Shown here: positions 46,401 through 60,279 of the stretch, in pieces
Layout: each line of letters opens with the position of its first letter
Numbering within the stretch: the first letter of the stretch is position 1
Source of the DNA: Bryum argenteum
Taxonomy: Eukaryota > Streptophyta > Bryopsida > Bryales > Bryaceae
Reading direction: 5' to 3'
Length of the DNA: 64,000 bases
NCBI GenBank assembly: GCA_037043015.1
Contig: CM073321.1
Coordinates: forward strand, 19,651,001-19,715,000
Notes under the pieces: generated by a model
What the model was told of the DNA's origin: nothing
Seen by the model: only the letters and a program-made list of their open reading frames with translations
Database searches by the model: none
Position numbers and translations under genes: made by a program

Positions 46401-48063
46401 TACGATGCGCTTTCTAGGCGAACATACCTTGCGCCTAAAGAAAGCGTGCGACATACGACCAACAGAGGACTACCCTCGTGAACTTGAGCAACCCATTTCA
46501 AGACCGTGCGCCACCACAATTTCGGTGGATGCATTTTTTTTCGAAGATATCCGAGTAAGTTTACAATCGACCCTTTGGCCTCGAAAGTCAAGAGCAATCC
46601 TAGCGTCTCAATGTTGAAGAATCTCCATGTCGGGACTCTCAAGTCTCAGTTCGGAGGTTATAGATTCGGAATCCCGAATCAACCGACTTCGGTTCGAGGC
46701 TTCGCGTCGTGTGAAACTCCCCAAGATGATGCGAGATCAAGATTCGGTTTCGAGATGGGCTACAATATTATCGGGGACTACTCTATGTCCACGAAGGCCC
46801 ATCTACCGACTCAGTGCTCCGGTCTCATGCGCGACTTTCCATCGGCGGGACACTTTGGTTACAACAAGACCATGGGTACATTATCCGAGAGACTTTTGGT
46901 GGCCTCAAATGTGGAAAACCGTGAAGGACTATGTCGCAGCGTGTGACATACATTCTAGATCCAAGATCCCTCGTCATCGGCCGTGCGGGTTTCTTGGCCG
47001 TTGCGATTCGAAACCCCATGGACATCCGTATCCATGGATTTTATTGTGGACCTTCCAATGTCCAACACTTTTGATTCCATCTTCGTTGTTGTGGACGGTG
47101 ACCAAGATGGCTCGCTTCATTCCGTGCAACAAGGCGATTTACGGAGAAAAGCAGCCAAGACTCTTTGTAGACAATGTCTACTGAGACTCATGACCTCCCG
47201 CGACATCATTTCCGATCGTGGAGCGCAATTGCATCGAAGTTACAGCGGTCTTTGTTCAAGATGCAGGCGTGGAGATCAAGCTATCTTGACATACCATCCT
47301 CGGCCCGGCGGACAAACGAAGCGCGTCAATCAAGTGTTGGAAGCGTCTTGCGGTGCACCATCAACTACCGGCAAGACAATTGGGTGGAGTTGTTGCCGCT
47401 CGCCGAGTTTGCCTACAACAACGCGTTGCGGGGTCTCTCAGCGGACCCCTTTCTTTGCAAACTACGGTCATCATCCAAGGATTGATCAATTCAATCTAAA
47501 CATTTACGAGAATCCCATTGCCCGAGATCTTGCTACTCGATTATGCGATATCGAAGCGAGATGAAAGCGAGCCTCCTCGAAGCCCAAGAGCGCCGAGAAG
47601 ATAAGCGCGGCGGTCTCGTAAGGAACATCCAGCCATTTCTATTGGTGACAAGGTATAGCTCTGCGTCGAAATTTGAGGACTCGCCGGCCATCGACAAACT
47701 CGACTACCGTCGCCTTGGACCATTGCGGTGGTCAAACAAATCAACAAGGTGGCTTACCGGTTGGAGTTACCGGCCTCTATGAAGATTCATCCGATTTTCT
47801 ATGTATCTCTCCTTGGGCTGTCTGAGAATCTACGTTACGGACATGATTCAAGAACCTCCTCCGCGTCGAGATGAAGGCGATGAAGAATTTGAAGTCTCGG
47901 AGGTTCTAGACTCTCGCATCCGCGTCGACAACTCGAATATCTTGTGCATTGGCGTAGCTACGACGTCGTGAAAGAACACGGGAGCTGCCTCAAACCTCAA
48001 GAACTCTCTGAGTTAATCCAAGAGTTTCATCGCCGATACCCTCGAAAACCTAAAAGCGTTTAG
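43493..48063 (+). pseudogene. Array unit 5: gag-pol, frameshifted
   Basis: Gag ATG 43493, zinc-knuckle region near 44309-44355. The protease frame at 44487-44738 runs through DSGASACFIDRDLVK with a local insertion after it (KQTSYFAYDS). A 227-codon frame at 45022-45702 covers RT from [15 protein letters not shown] through [14 protein letters not shown]-like sequence. YLDD 45633-45644. A 194-codon integrase frame (46983-47564) holds [26 protein letters not shown] from 47205, and RVNQVLEA follows. TAG 47656-47658 in GDKVW; chromodomain near 47885. Confidence 0.85.
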
Positions 48064-48483
48064 GTTCAATGCATCTGAATCGCCGCCGCGGCACCAAGTC
48101 TGTAAGTTTCTTCTTAGTGCGGTGCAAATCGAGACTTTGAACCAAAAGCGATGGGGAGTATCGGAGCGGCGACAGCGCTTGTCTGCTTCGGTTTTTCTGG
48201 CGAGGCCTTGAACTCGCGTCGGCGAAAATTTGGTAAGGCGCGGCGCCACCTCGCCGATGTCTCAAGTCGCCAACCACATGGTTTTATGCGGTCCGTTGCT
48301 GCGTTCTACGGCGTATCGTAAACAACTCGCGACTTTCCGCCGTCGGCGCCGACATTCGATTTTCGCGGTATTCGTATCCGTATATTTACTCCTTTGTCTA
48401 GTCGTGAAACCGCGTGAACATTCTCGTTTATGTTTTATTATTGGTTCGTGTGGGAACTCGTGGAACTCGTTCCTTGAAGGGGG

Positions 48484-49071
48484 TGATGTCGCGGACATGC
48501 CATGCAGGTATTATCCCACCCCATGAGTTTACCGTGATCGACCCTCTTCTCAAAGATTTCCTAGATTCCGTATATTTTGCAAGTTCAAGTTTTTGGAAGG
48601 TTCTAGAACCTTCCCGAGTCTCAGCTTCCTCAAGCTTCCGTATAGCTCTAGTAGTTTTCGAAGCCTCGAAGCTTCCGGATAGTTCTAGTAGTTTCGGAAG
48701 GTTCTCTAAGCTTCCGGAAAGTTCCATAAGGATCAATTGTTTTCGGAAGGTTTCATAAACTTCCGGAAGGTTCCTTGACCTTCCTAGATTCGGAAGCTCC
48801 CACGAGTCTCGGAAGGTTCCATAGGAGCTTCTAGGACCTTACTGCGGAAGTTTCTTCTAGCCTAGTATATATAGAGAGTTGAAGGTCGTTGTTCTTTGCT
48901 CTCTTCAACCTTGATTGTATCTATTCCTCCTCTTATCAATATTCGTTCTTCTTGTCTTCCTTCTAGTATCATCTTGAGTCTTACGTGAAGAATCTCCTCA
49001 CTTTTAGTCTTTCTTGGTTTCCCATTTAAGGTCTCCCTCAGTGTGTGAGTCTTGTCTTTGAGTTGCCGTCA
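48484..49071 (+). mobile_element. LTR 6
   Basis: HSE block 48595-48614, TATATATA 48866-48873, predicted start 48899-48908 after one extra T (33 bp), end GCCGTCA, primer site 49078-49087. Confidence 0.88.
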
Positions 49072-49394
49072 TGTGATTTGAAGAGAGTCGCTAACCACGT
49101 TCTTGTCCGTGAGATTCTCGTTTAGTATTTTCTAGAAGTTACTGTCTTAGGGGTTTTCATGAGAGTTTTTGCATGGACTTGAATCGACTTCCTTTATCTC
49201 CAAGTCTGTTGTTCTAAAAATGCGTTTTCTCTTTAGATCAAAGAGTGAACTAAGAGATATTTTTATCCGACGAGAGGAGTGAAGAATTCTATTTGAACCT
49301 CTTGAGATCGCCTCTTCCGGTCATTATCCTAAGTCTGCAGCGGAAATCTTTGTTACTTCATCTACTTGTGAATCTCCAGGCTTTTCTAATCCAA

Positions 49395-52300
49395 GATGGG
49401 CGGCGTTTCAAATCTCGAGATGGTCGCCTTGATCGACAACTTCTGACAAGAGAATGCCAACATCGACATGCCGTGGAACAACACCAAGCGACTCTCGCTC
49501 AAGTCGCGTGGCGACCCCATTTGCAAACCAAGTGTCGCATCCACAAGCACCTAAGGAGCCTCGATTGAGCTTGCGGACAAGTTTGATGGAGATCGCGCGA
49601 AGCTTGAGATTTTGTGAATCAAATTCGGCTCGTCTTCCGTCTCAACCTCAAAGATCTCAGCGGAAAAAATACAAGTCGGATTCATCGGGACCTTGCTCGC
49701 TGGAACGCGTTATCGTGGTTCTCATCTTTGTTGGAGAAAAACTCTCCGCTCTTGACAAGCCGTGACGAGTTTTGGAAGAAGCTGGGCGAGCGTTTGGAGA
49801 AAGGGATCGAGCGCAGTAGCGGTGCAAAACTCCGTTCCCTACAACAACGTTCGCGTCGACTTGACCTACGTTGCGAGTTTCAACAAATTTCTTGTGACCT
49901 TGATTGGAGCGATCGGCTCTCATCGCTATGTTTCGATGGGGACTTCGTGGCGATATCAAGACCTTGTTCTTGAACTTGCTAAAGCCAACGGCGTTATCGG
50001 AGGCTATTACTCAAGCAATCATTGCGACAACCGATTGTTTTGGCGGCAAAGCGGCGATTGCTCTTTGGATCGTGTCGAGCCGACTCTGCGACTCCATCTC
50101 GCCAGGCGCCACTCAACACTTGACGGTAGAATCCATGCAAATCGACTCTTCAAAGGTCAAGAAGTTATCCGAAGAAGAAGAGAAAAACGGCGTCGTAGAG
50201 AACATCTATGCTTATCTTGTGGAGAAAAATACCACGGTGGAGGAGCGCCTGTTAAACTCGAGAGATCGAAGCCGCACAAATTTCGTGGTACTATAAGTGC
50301 TTGTGAAGCGAGAACCACGGGGAGTTCATGTCGGAAAAGCGACAACGGCCGGCCAGCGGTAAGGACCGTGCGGTGACAAGTGTTTCTCGTCGTCGGGTCC
50401 TATCTTATCCTCACGAACCCTCTCGATGTTTTAATATCCGCTTATAATAGATTTCCATCCATAGTATAAAGGTTAAAGCTTTGTTAGATTCGGGAGCTTC
50501 CGCTTGTTTTATTGATAGAGACCTTGTCAAGCGTCATAACACTGCCTACGATTCTAAAAAATATCCCGTATCGGTAGAGGTCATTGTGGTGGGCGCGATT
50601 TCGAGGAGATGTTACCTACGAAACTAAGCCTTTGAGTATTATCTTAGAAGGACACCAAAGTACTGTAGTATTTAATATCATTAGCTCTCCTTCTAATCCT
50701 CTTGTCTTAGGTCTCTCTTGGTTAGAAATGGTCAATCCAAATATAGATTGGAAGATACGAAAACTTACATATCAAACTATAGCTCCCTATTTCCCTTCAC
50801 AACATCCTAAGAATAACCTACAGTCTTGCCTTTCCCAAGCCCAAAGTCCTCAGGTCAAAACTCCGCTCATGGTCGGTCCCGAGCCTTTATGAGGGCTGCC
50901 AAGGGCGGGAATATGTTTGCAATTTATGCAATTCCGTCATCACAACATATCCAAGGACCGCTCAAACTACCGGTGAGTATGAAGAATTTTCAGGACGTGT
51001 TCGAGAAGAAGAATCTTTGACACACTTCCTCAACACCGACCCTTTGATTGTGGCATCGAGCTTCAAGAAGATGCGCAACCACCATTTGGCCCGATCTCTG
51101 GTCTTTGCGAGCGAGTTTCTTTGCATTACTAGAATACCTTGATGAAAATCTTGCAAAGAATTTCATCCGACACTCAAATCGCTGCGGAGCTCCTATTCTA
51201 TTCGTCAAGAAGAAGGGCGGTTCCCTTCGGATGTGCGTCGACTACGCGGCACGAACAAGGTTACAATCGAGAATCGGTATCCATTGCCCGCTCATCTCGG
51301 GACTCCTTGACCAAGCTCGGTCAAGCAAAGATCTACACCAAGATCGATCTTCGTGGAGCGTACAACCTCGTGCGTATCGAGGAAGGTGACGAGTGGAAGG
51401 CGCATTCGAGCGAGGTATGGACATTTCGAATACAATGTTATGCCTTTTGGTCTTACCAGCGCGCTGCCATCTTCAACACTTAATGAGCGGCGTGTTCGAG
51501 TTCTGAGCGACTTTGTTGTTTGCTACCTCGACGACATATTGGTGTTCTCCAAGAATGAAGAAGATCGCACCAACCATGTCCGATTGGTATTGAAGAAGCT
51601 CTGTATTTTGCCGGGTTATCGCCAAGTTGGAAAAGTCGTCTTTCACCAACCTCAAGTCAATTCTAGGCTACATCATTTCGGGAGAGGGTCTATCCATGGA
51701 CCCAAAGAAGATTCAAGCGATCGTTGATTGGCGGAAACCAACTACCGTTCGAGGGCGTACAATGTTTCCTTGGTTTTGCCAACTTCTACCGAATCTTTAT
51801 TGAAATTACCCTAAGATTCTTTGCTCCGTTTTGGCCGATTGACTTGCAAGGACAAGCTCGAGTGGTCTCTGAGAAGACGAAGCTTCGAGGTTTTGAAGAA
51901 GGCGTTCTGACAGCGCCTATTCGCACATCACGATTTCAGTCGTTCTTCCTAGCAAAGCGGATGCTTGATTTTGCCCTTGGGCGGTCCTTTCGCAATCCGG
52001 CGGCGACGGACGCCTCCATCTGTCGCGTTCGCTCGCGAAAATTTCTTCTTCTTTGAGATCAATTACGAGATTCGCGACAAGAAGCTTTTAGCTATCGTCG
52101 ACTCTTTCAAGAATGGCGTCACTTCCTTGAAGGTGCTCGGTATCCCGTCGCGATTCATACCGATCACAAGAACCTTAAGTATTTCATATACGCGAGTCTT
52201 TGAATCGTCGACAAGCCCGTTGGAGTATATCGTTGTCGCGATTCAACTTTGTAATCGCGTACCGTCCGGCTCTCAACAAATTCGTTACGATGCGCTTTCT

Positions 52301-53949
52301 AGGCGAAGCATACCTTGCGCCTAAAGAAAGCGTCGACATACGACCAGCAGAGAGGACTACCCTCATCAAACTTGAGCAACTTCATTTCAAGACCGTGCGC
52401 ACCCCACAATTTCGGTGGATGCATTTTTCTCGAAGATATCCGAGTAAGTTTACAATCGACCCTTTGGCCTCGAAAGTCAAGAGCAATCCTAGCGTCTCCA
52501 ATGTTGAAGAATCTCCATGTCGGGACTCTCAAGTCTCAGTTCGGAGGTTATAGATTCGGAATCCCGAATCAACCGACTTCGGTTCGCGAGGCTTTCGCGT
52601 CGTGTGAAACTCCCCAAGATGATGAGATCAAGATTCCGGTTTCGAGATGGGCTACAATATTATCGGGGACTCTCTATGTCGCGAAGGCCCATCCGACTCA
52701 GTGCTTCCGGTCTCGGCACGACTTTCCATCGGCGGGACACTTTGGTTACAACAAGACCATGGGTACATTATCCGAGAGACTTTTGGTGGCCTCAAATGTG
52801 GAAAACCGTGAAGGACTATGTCGCAGCGTGTGACATCATTCTAGATCCAAGATCCCTCGTCATCGGCCGTGCGGGTTCTTGGCCGTTGCCGATTCGAAAC
52901 CCCATGGACATCCGTATCCATGGATTTTATTGTGGACCTTCCAATGTCCAACACTTTTGATTCCATCTTCGTTGTTGTGGACGGTGACCAAGATGGCTCG
53001 CTTCATTCCGTGCAACAAGGCGATTCCGGAGAAAAAGCAGCAAGACTCTTTGTAGACAATGTCTCTGAGACTCATGACCTCCCCAGCGACATCATTTCCG
53101 ATCGTGGGCGCAATTCACATCGAAGTTACAGCGGTCTTTGTTCAAGATGCAGGCGTGGAGATCAAGCTATCTTGACATACCATCCTCGGGCCAGCGGACA
53201 AACCGGCGCGTCAATCAAGTGTTGGAAGCGTCTTGCGGTGCACCATCAACTACCGGCAAGACAATTGGGTGGAGTTGTTGCCGCTCGCCGAGTTTGCCTA
53301 CAACAACGCGTTGCGGGGTCTCTCAGCGGACCCCTTTCTTTGCAAACTACGGTCATCATCCCGGGATTGATCAATTCAATCTAAACATTTACGAGAATCC
53401 AGTGCCCATGAGATCTTGCTACTCGATTATGCGATATCGAGAAGCGATGAAGCGAGCCTCCTCGAAGCCCAAAGAGCGCGAGAAGATAAAGCGGCGGTCT
53501 CGTAAGGAACATCCAGCCATTTCTATTGGTGACAAGGTATAGCTCTGCGTCGAAATTTGAGGACTCGCCGGCCATCGACAAACTCGACTACCGTCGCCTT
53601 GGACCATTGCGGTGGTCAAACAAATCAACAAGGTGGCTTACCGGTTGGAGTTACCGGCCTCTATGAAGATTCATCCGATTTTTTATGTATCTCTCTTGAG
53701 GCTGTCTGAGGAATCTACGTTACGGACATGATTCAAGAACCTCCTCCACCGATCGAGATGAAGGCGATGAAGAATTTGAAGTCTCGGAGGTTCTAGACTC
53801 TCGCATCCGCGTCGACAACTCGAATATCTTGCATTGGCGTAGCTACGACGTCGTGAAAAGAACACGGGAGCTGCCTCAAACCTCAAGAACTCTCTGAGTT
53901 AATCCAAGAGTTTCATCGCCGATACCCTCGAAAACCTAAAAGCGTTTAG
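49395..53949 (+). pseudogene. Array unit 6: gag-pol, frameshifted
   Basis: Gag ATG 49395. A 205-codon frame (49762-50376) ends in CLSCGEKYHGGGAPVKLER, the most complete zinc-knuckle reading, though the last Cys of CX2CX4HX4C is missing. Protease DSGASACFID near 50471-50530. RT keeps EEGDEWK where units 0-5 read EEGGEWK, and TDHKNLK in RNase H. YLDD 51524-51535. Integrase IISDRG from 53091 with one base missing after DRG. TAG 53540-53542 in GDKVW. Chromodomain near 53770. It is intermediate between units 1-5 and units 7-8. Confidence 0.85.
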
Positions 53950-54372
53950 GTTCAATGCATCGAATCGCCGCGGCGGCCAAGTCTGTAAGTTTCTTCTTAG
54001 TGCGGTGCAAATGCGAGACTTTGAACCAAAGCGATGGGGGTATCGGCAAGCGACGGCAGCGCTTGTCTGCTTCGGTTTTCTGAGGCGAGGCCTTGAACTC
54101 GCGTCGGCGAAAATTTGGTAAGGCGCGGCGCCACCTCGCCGATGTCTCAAGTCGCCAACCACATGGTTTTTATGCGGTCCGTTGCTGCGTTCTACGGCGT
54201 ATCGTAAACAACTCGCGACTTTTCGCGTCGTCAGCGCCGACATTCGATTTTCGCGGTATTCGTATCCCGTATATTTACTCCTTTGTCTAGTCGTGAAACC
54301 CGCGTGAACATTCTCGTTTATGTTTATTATTGGTTCGTGTGGGAACTCGTGGAACTCGTTCCTTGAAGGGGG

Positions 54373-54970
54373 TGATGTCGCGGACATGCCATCTTTGGGT
54401 ATTATCCCCACCCCATGAGTTTACCGTGATCGACCCTCTTCTCAAAGATTTCCTAGATTCCGTATATTTTGCAAGTTCAAGTTTTTGGAAGGTTCTAGAA
54501 CCTTCCCGAGTCTCAGCTTCCTCAAGCTTCCGTATAGCTCTAGTAGTTTTCGAAGCCTCGAAGCTTCCGGATAGTTCTAGTAGTTTCCGGAAGGTTCTCT
54601 AAGCTTCCGGAAAGTTCCATAAGGATCAATTGTTTTCGGAAGGTTTCATAAACTTCCGGAAGGTTCCTTGACCTTCCTAGATTCGGAAGCTCCACGAGTC
54701 TCGGAAGGTTCCATAGGAGCTTCTAGGACCTTACTACTACGGAAGTTTCTTCTAGCCTAGTATATATAGAGAGTTGAAGGTCGTTGTTCTTGCTCTCTTC
54801 AACACTTGATTGTATCTATTCCTCCTCTTATCAATATTCGTTCTTCTTGTCTTCCTTCTAGTATCATCTTGAGTCTTACGTGAAGAATCTCCTCACTTTT
54901 AGTCTTTCTTGGTTCCCATTTAAGGTCTCCCCTCAGTGCAGTGCGAGTCTTGTCTTTGAGTTGCCGTCCA
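54373..54970 (+). mobile_element. LTR 7
   Basis: Longest LTR (598 bp); it has ACTACTACGG where others read ACTGCGG near 54735. HSE block 54487-54506, TATATATA 54771-54778, predicted start 54793-54802 (22 bp from the TATA start by strict count, as the TATA run is preceded by TAG in the same way as elsewhere but the following stretch is shorter), end CCGTCCA, primer site 54977-54986. Confidence 0.85.
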
Positions 54971-55296
54971 TATGATTTGAAGAGAGTCGCTAACTTGGCG
55001 TTCTTGTCCGTGAGATTCTACGTTTAGTATTTTTCTAGAAGTTCTGTCTTAGGGTTTTCATGAGAGTTTTGCATGGACTTGAATCGACTTCCTTTATCTC
55101 CAAGTCTGTTGTTCTAAAAATGCGTTTTCTCTTTAGATCAAAGAGTGAACTAAGAGATATTTTTATCAAGACAGAGGAGTGAAGAATTCTATTTGAACCT
55201 CTTGAGATCGCCTCTTCCGGTCATTATCCCTAGAGTCTGCGGCGGAAATCTTTGTTACTTCATCTCTTGTGAATCTCCAGGCTTTTCTAATCCAAG

Positions 55297-58200
55297 ATGG
55301 GCGGCGTTTCAAATCTCGAGATGGTCGCCTTGATACGACAACTTCTGACAAGAGAATGCCAACATACGACATGCCATGGAACAACACCAAGCGACTCTCG
55401 CTCAAGTCGCGTGGCGACCCCCATTGCAAACCAAGTGTCGCATCCACAAGCACCTAAGGAGCCTCGATTGAGCTTGCGGACAAGTTTGATGGAGATCGCA
55501 CGAAGCTTCGAGATTTTGTGAATCAAATTCGGCTCGTCTTCCGTCTCAACCTCAAAGATACTCAACGGAAGAAATACAAGTCGGATTCATCGGGACCTTG
55601 CTCGGCTGGAACCGCGTTATCGTGGTTCTCATCTTTGTTGGAGAAAAACTCTCCGCTCTTGACAAGCCGTGACGGTTTTGGAAGAAGCTGGGCGAGCGTT
55701 TGGAGAAAGGGATCGAGCCCTGGTAGCGGCGCAAAACTCCGTTCCCTACAACAAGCGTTCGCGTCGGCTTGACCTACGTTGCGAGTTTCAACAAATTTCT
55801 TGTGACCTTGATTGGAGCGATCGGCTCTCAATCACTATGTTTCGATGGGGACTTCGTGGCGATATCAAGACCTTGTTCTTGAACTTGCTAAAGCCAACGC
55901 GTTATCGGAGGCTATTACTCAAGCAATCATTGCGACAACCGATTGTTTGGCGGGCAAAGCGGCGATTGCTCTTTGGATCGTGTCGAGCCGACTCTACGGC
56001 TCCATCTCGCGGACGCCACTCAACAGCCGACGGTAGAATCCATGCAAATCGACTCTTCAAAGGTCAAGAAGTTATCGAAGAAGAGAAAAAAACGGCGTCG
56101 TAGAGAACATCTATGCTTATCTTGTGGAGAAAAATACCACGGTGGAGGAAGCGCCTGTTAAACTCAGAGATCGAAGCCGCACAAATTTCGTGGTACTATA
56201 AGTGCTTGTGAAGCGAGAACACGGGGAGTTCATGTCGGAAAGCGACAACGGCCGGTTGATGTAAGGACCGTGCGGTGACAAGTGTTTTCGTCGTCAGGTC
56301 CTATCTTATCCTACGAACCCTCTCGATGTTTTAATATCCGCTTATAATAGATTTCCATCCGCATAGTATAAAGGTTAAAGCTTTGTTAGATTCGGGAGCT
56401 TCCGCTTGTTTTATTGATAGAGACCTTGTCAAACGTCATAACCTGCCTCGATTTCTAAAAAATATCCCGTATCGTAGAGGTCATTTGTGGTGGGCATTGA
56501 TTTCGGGAGATGTTACCTCGAAACTAAGCCTTTGAGTATTATCTTAGAAGGACACAAAAAAATCTTGTAGTATTTAATATCATTAGCTCTCCTTCTAATC
56601 CTCTTGTCTTAGGTCTCTCTTGGTTAGAAATGGTCAATCCAAATATAGATTGGAAGATACGAAAACTTACATATCAAACTATAGCTCCCTATTTCCCTTC
56701 ACAACATCCTAAGAATAACCTACTGGTCTTGCCTTTCCCAAGCCCAAAGTCCTCGGTCAAAACTCCGCTCATGGTCGGTGCCGAGCCTTTATGAGGGCTG
56801 CCAGGGCGGGAATATGTTTGCAATTTATGCAATTCCGTCATCACAACATATATCAAGGACGCTCAAACTACGGTGAGTATGAAGAATTTTCGGACGAATT
56901 CGAGAAGAAGAATCTTTGACACACTTCCTCAACACCGACCCTTTGATTGTGGCATCGAGCTTCAAGAAGATGCACAACCACCATTTGGCCCGATCTCTGG
57001 TCTTTCGCGAGCGAGTTTCTTTGCATTACTAGAATACCTTGATGAAAATCTTGCAAAGAATTTCATCCGACACTCAAATCGCTGCGGAGCTCCTATTCTA
57101 TTCGTCAAGAAGAAGGGCGGTTCCCTTCGGATGTGCGTCGACTACGCGGCTGAACAAGGTTACAATCGAGAATCGGTATCCATTGCCGCTCATCTCAAGG
57201 ACTCCTTGACCAACTCGGTCAAGCAAAGATCTACACCAAGATCGATCTTCGTGGAGCGTACAACCTCGTGCGTATCGAGGAAGGTGACGAGTGGAAGGCG
57301 CATTCGAGCGAGGTATGGACATTTCGAATACAATGTTATGCCTTTTGGTCTTACCAGCGCTGCCATCTTCCAACACTTAATGAGCGGCGTGTTCGAGAGT
57401 TCTGAGCGACTTTGTTGTTTGCTACCTCGACGACATATTGGTGTTCTCCAAGAATGAAGAAGATCGCACCAACCATGTCCGATTGGTATTGAAGAAGCTC
57501 TGTTTTGCGGGTTATCGCCAAGTTGGAAAAGTCGTCTTTCACCAACCTCAAGTCGAATTCTAGGCTACATCATTTCGGAGAGGGTCTATCCATGGACCCA
57601 AAGAAGATTCAAGCGATCGTTGATTGGCGGAAACCAACTACCGTTAAAGGGCGTACAATGTTTCTTGGTTTTGCCAACTTCTACCGAATCTTTATTGAAA
57701 TTACCCTAAGATTCTTTTGCTCCGTTGGCCGATTGACTTGCAAGGACAAGCTCGAGTGGTCTCTGACGACGAAAGCTTCGAGGTTTTGAAGAAGGCGTTC
57801 TGGCGGCGCCTATTCTCACACATCATCACGATTTCGAAGTCGTTCTTTAGAAAGCGGATGCTTCGATTTTGCCCTTGGGGCGGTCCTTTCACAATCCGGC
57901 GGCGGACGGACGCCTCCATCTGTCGCGTTCCGCTCGCGAAATTTTCTGCTTCTTGAGATCAATTACGAGATTTACGACAAGAAGCTTTTAGCTATCGTCG
58001 ACTCTTTCAAGAATGGCGTCACTTCCTTGAAGGTGCTCGATATCCCGTCGCGATTCATACCGATCACAAGAACCTTAAGTATTTCATATACGCGAGTCTT
58101 TGAATCGTCGACAAGCCCGTTGGAGTATATCGTTGTCGCGATTCAACTTTGTAATCGCGTACCGTCCCGGCTCTCAACAAATTCGTTCGATGCACTTTCT

Positions 58201-59859
58201 AGGCGAACATACCTTGCGCCTAAAGAAAGCGATCGACATACGACCAACGGAGGACTACCCTCATCAAACTTGAGCAACTTGACTCAAGACCGTCGCACCA
58301 CAATTTCGGTGGATGCATTTTTTCTCGAAGATATCCGAGTAAGTTTACAATCGACCCTTTGGCCTCGAAAGTCAAGAGCAATCCTAGCGTCTCCAATGTT
58401 GAAGAATCTCCATGTCGGGACTCTCAAGTCTCAGTTCGGAGGTTATAGATTCGGAATCCCGAATCAACCAGCGACTTCGATTCGCGAGGCTTCGCGTCGT
58501 GTGAAACTCCCCAAGATGATGCGGATCAAGATTCGGTTTCGAGATGGGCTACAATATTATCGGGGACTACTCTATGTCGCGAAGGCCCATCACCGACTCA
58601 GTGCTCGGTCTCGTGCGACTTTCCATCGGCGGGACACTTTGGTTACAACAAGACCATGGAGTACATTATCCGAGAGACTTTTGGTGGCCTCAAATGTGGA
58701 AAACCGTGAAGGACTATGTCACAGCGTGTGACATCTGTTCTAGATCCAAGATCCCTCGTCATCGGCCGTGCGGGTTCTTCGGCCGTTGCCGATTCGAAAC
58801 CCCATGGACATCCATATCCATGGATTTTATTGTGGACCTTCCAATGTCCAACACTTTTGATTCCATCTTCGTTGTTGTGGACGGTGACCAAGATGGCTCA
58901 CTTCATTCCGTGCAACAAGGCGATTCCGGAGAAAAAGCAGCAAGACTCTTTGTAGACAATGTCTCTGAGACTCCGCAACCTCCCAGCGACATCATTTCCG
59001 ATCGTGGAGCGCAATTCACATCGAAGTTACGGCGAGTCTTTGTTCAAGATTAGGCGTGGAGATCAAGCTATCTTGACATACCATCCTCGGGGCGACGGAC
59101 AAACGAAGCGCGTCAATCAAGTGTTGGAAGCGTCTTGCGGTGCACCATCAACTACCGGCAAGACAATTGGGTGGAGTTGTTGCCGCTCGCCGAGTTTGCC
59201 TACAACAACACGTTGCAGGGGTCTACTCAACAGACCCCTTTCTTTGCAAACTACGGTCATCATCCCAGGATTGATCAATTCAATCTAAACATTTACGAGA
59301 ATCCGGTGCCCGCGAGATCTTGCTACTCGATTGTCTGATATCCAGAAGCAGATGAAGCAGAGCCTCCTCGAAGCCCAAGAGCACCAGAAGATAAACGCTG
59401 ACAGGTCTCGTAAGGAACATCCAGCCATTTCTATTGGTGACAAGGTATGGCTACTGCGTCGAAATTTGAGGACTCGCCGGCCATCTGACAAACTCGACTA
59501 CCGTCGCCTTGGACCATTCACAGTGGTCAAACAAATCAACAAGGTGGCTTTACGGTTGGGTTGCAGCCTCTATGAAGATTCATCCGGTTTTCTATGTATC
59601 TCTCCTTGGCCGTACAAGAATCTACGTTACGGACATGATTCAAGAACCTCCTCCACCGTCGAGATGAAAGGCGATGAAGAATTTGAAGTCTCGGAGGTTC
59701 TAGACTCTCGCATCCCCGTCGACAACTCGAATATCTTGTGCATTGGCATGGCTACGACGTCGTGAAAAGAACACGGGAGCTGCCTCAAACCTCAAGAACT
59801 CTCTGAGTTAATCCAAGAGTTTCATCGCCCGATACCCTCGAAAACCTAAAAGCGTTTAG
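55297..59859 (+). pseudogene. Array unit 7: gag-pol, best integrase and chromodomain
   Basis: Gag ATG 55297, zinc-knuckle near 56108-56150, protease near 56374-56430, RT frame 56873-57457, YLDD 57423-57434. This is the only complete unit with the integrase zinc-finger reading TACDICSRSK (58731-58760; CxxC intact) in a 170-codon frame (58544-59053) through [10 protein letters not shown] and IISDRGAQFTSKLRR. It is also the only one with GDKVWLLRRNLR (Trp codon 59448-59450), and it keeps QKQMKQSLLEAQE in a 145-codon frame (59331-59765) that ends in the chromodomain EEFEVSEVLDSRI. The residues match the conserved Ty3 pattern better than units 0-6 do, so this unit is close to the ancestral or true sequence. 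Confidence 0.88.
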
Positions 59860-60279
59860 GTTCAATGCATCTGAATCGCCGCGGCACCAAGTCTGTAAGT
59901 TTCTTCTTAGTGCGGTGCAAATCGAGACTTTGAACCAAAAGCGATGGGAAGTATCGGCAGGCGGCAACAGCGCTTGTCTAGCTTCGATTTCGGGGCGAGG
60001 CCTTGAACTCGCGTCGGCGAAAATTTGGTAAAGCGCGGCGCCACCTCGCCGATGTCTCAAGTCGCCAACCACATGGTTTTATGCGGTCCGTTGCTGCGTT
60101 CTACGCGTATCGTAAACAACTCGCGACTTTCGCCGTCAGCGCCGACATTCGATTTTCGCGGTATTCGTATCCGTATATTTACTCTTTGTGTCTAGTCGTG
60201 AAAACCGCGTGAACATTCTCGTTTTATGTTTTATTATTGGTTCGTGTGGGAACTCGTGGAACTCGTTCCTTGAAGGGGG

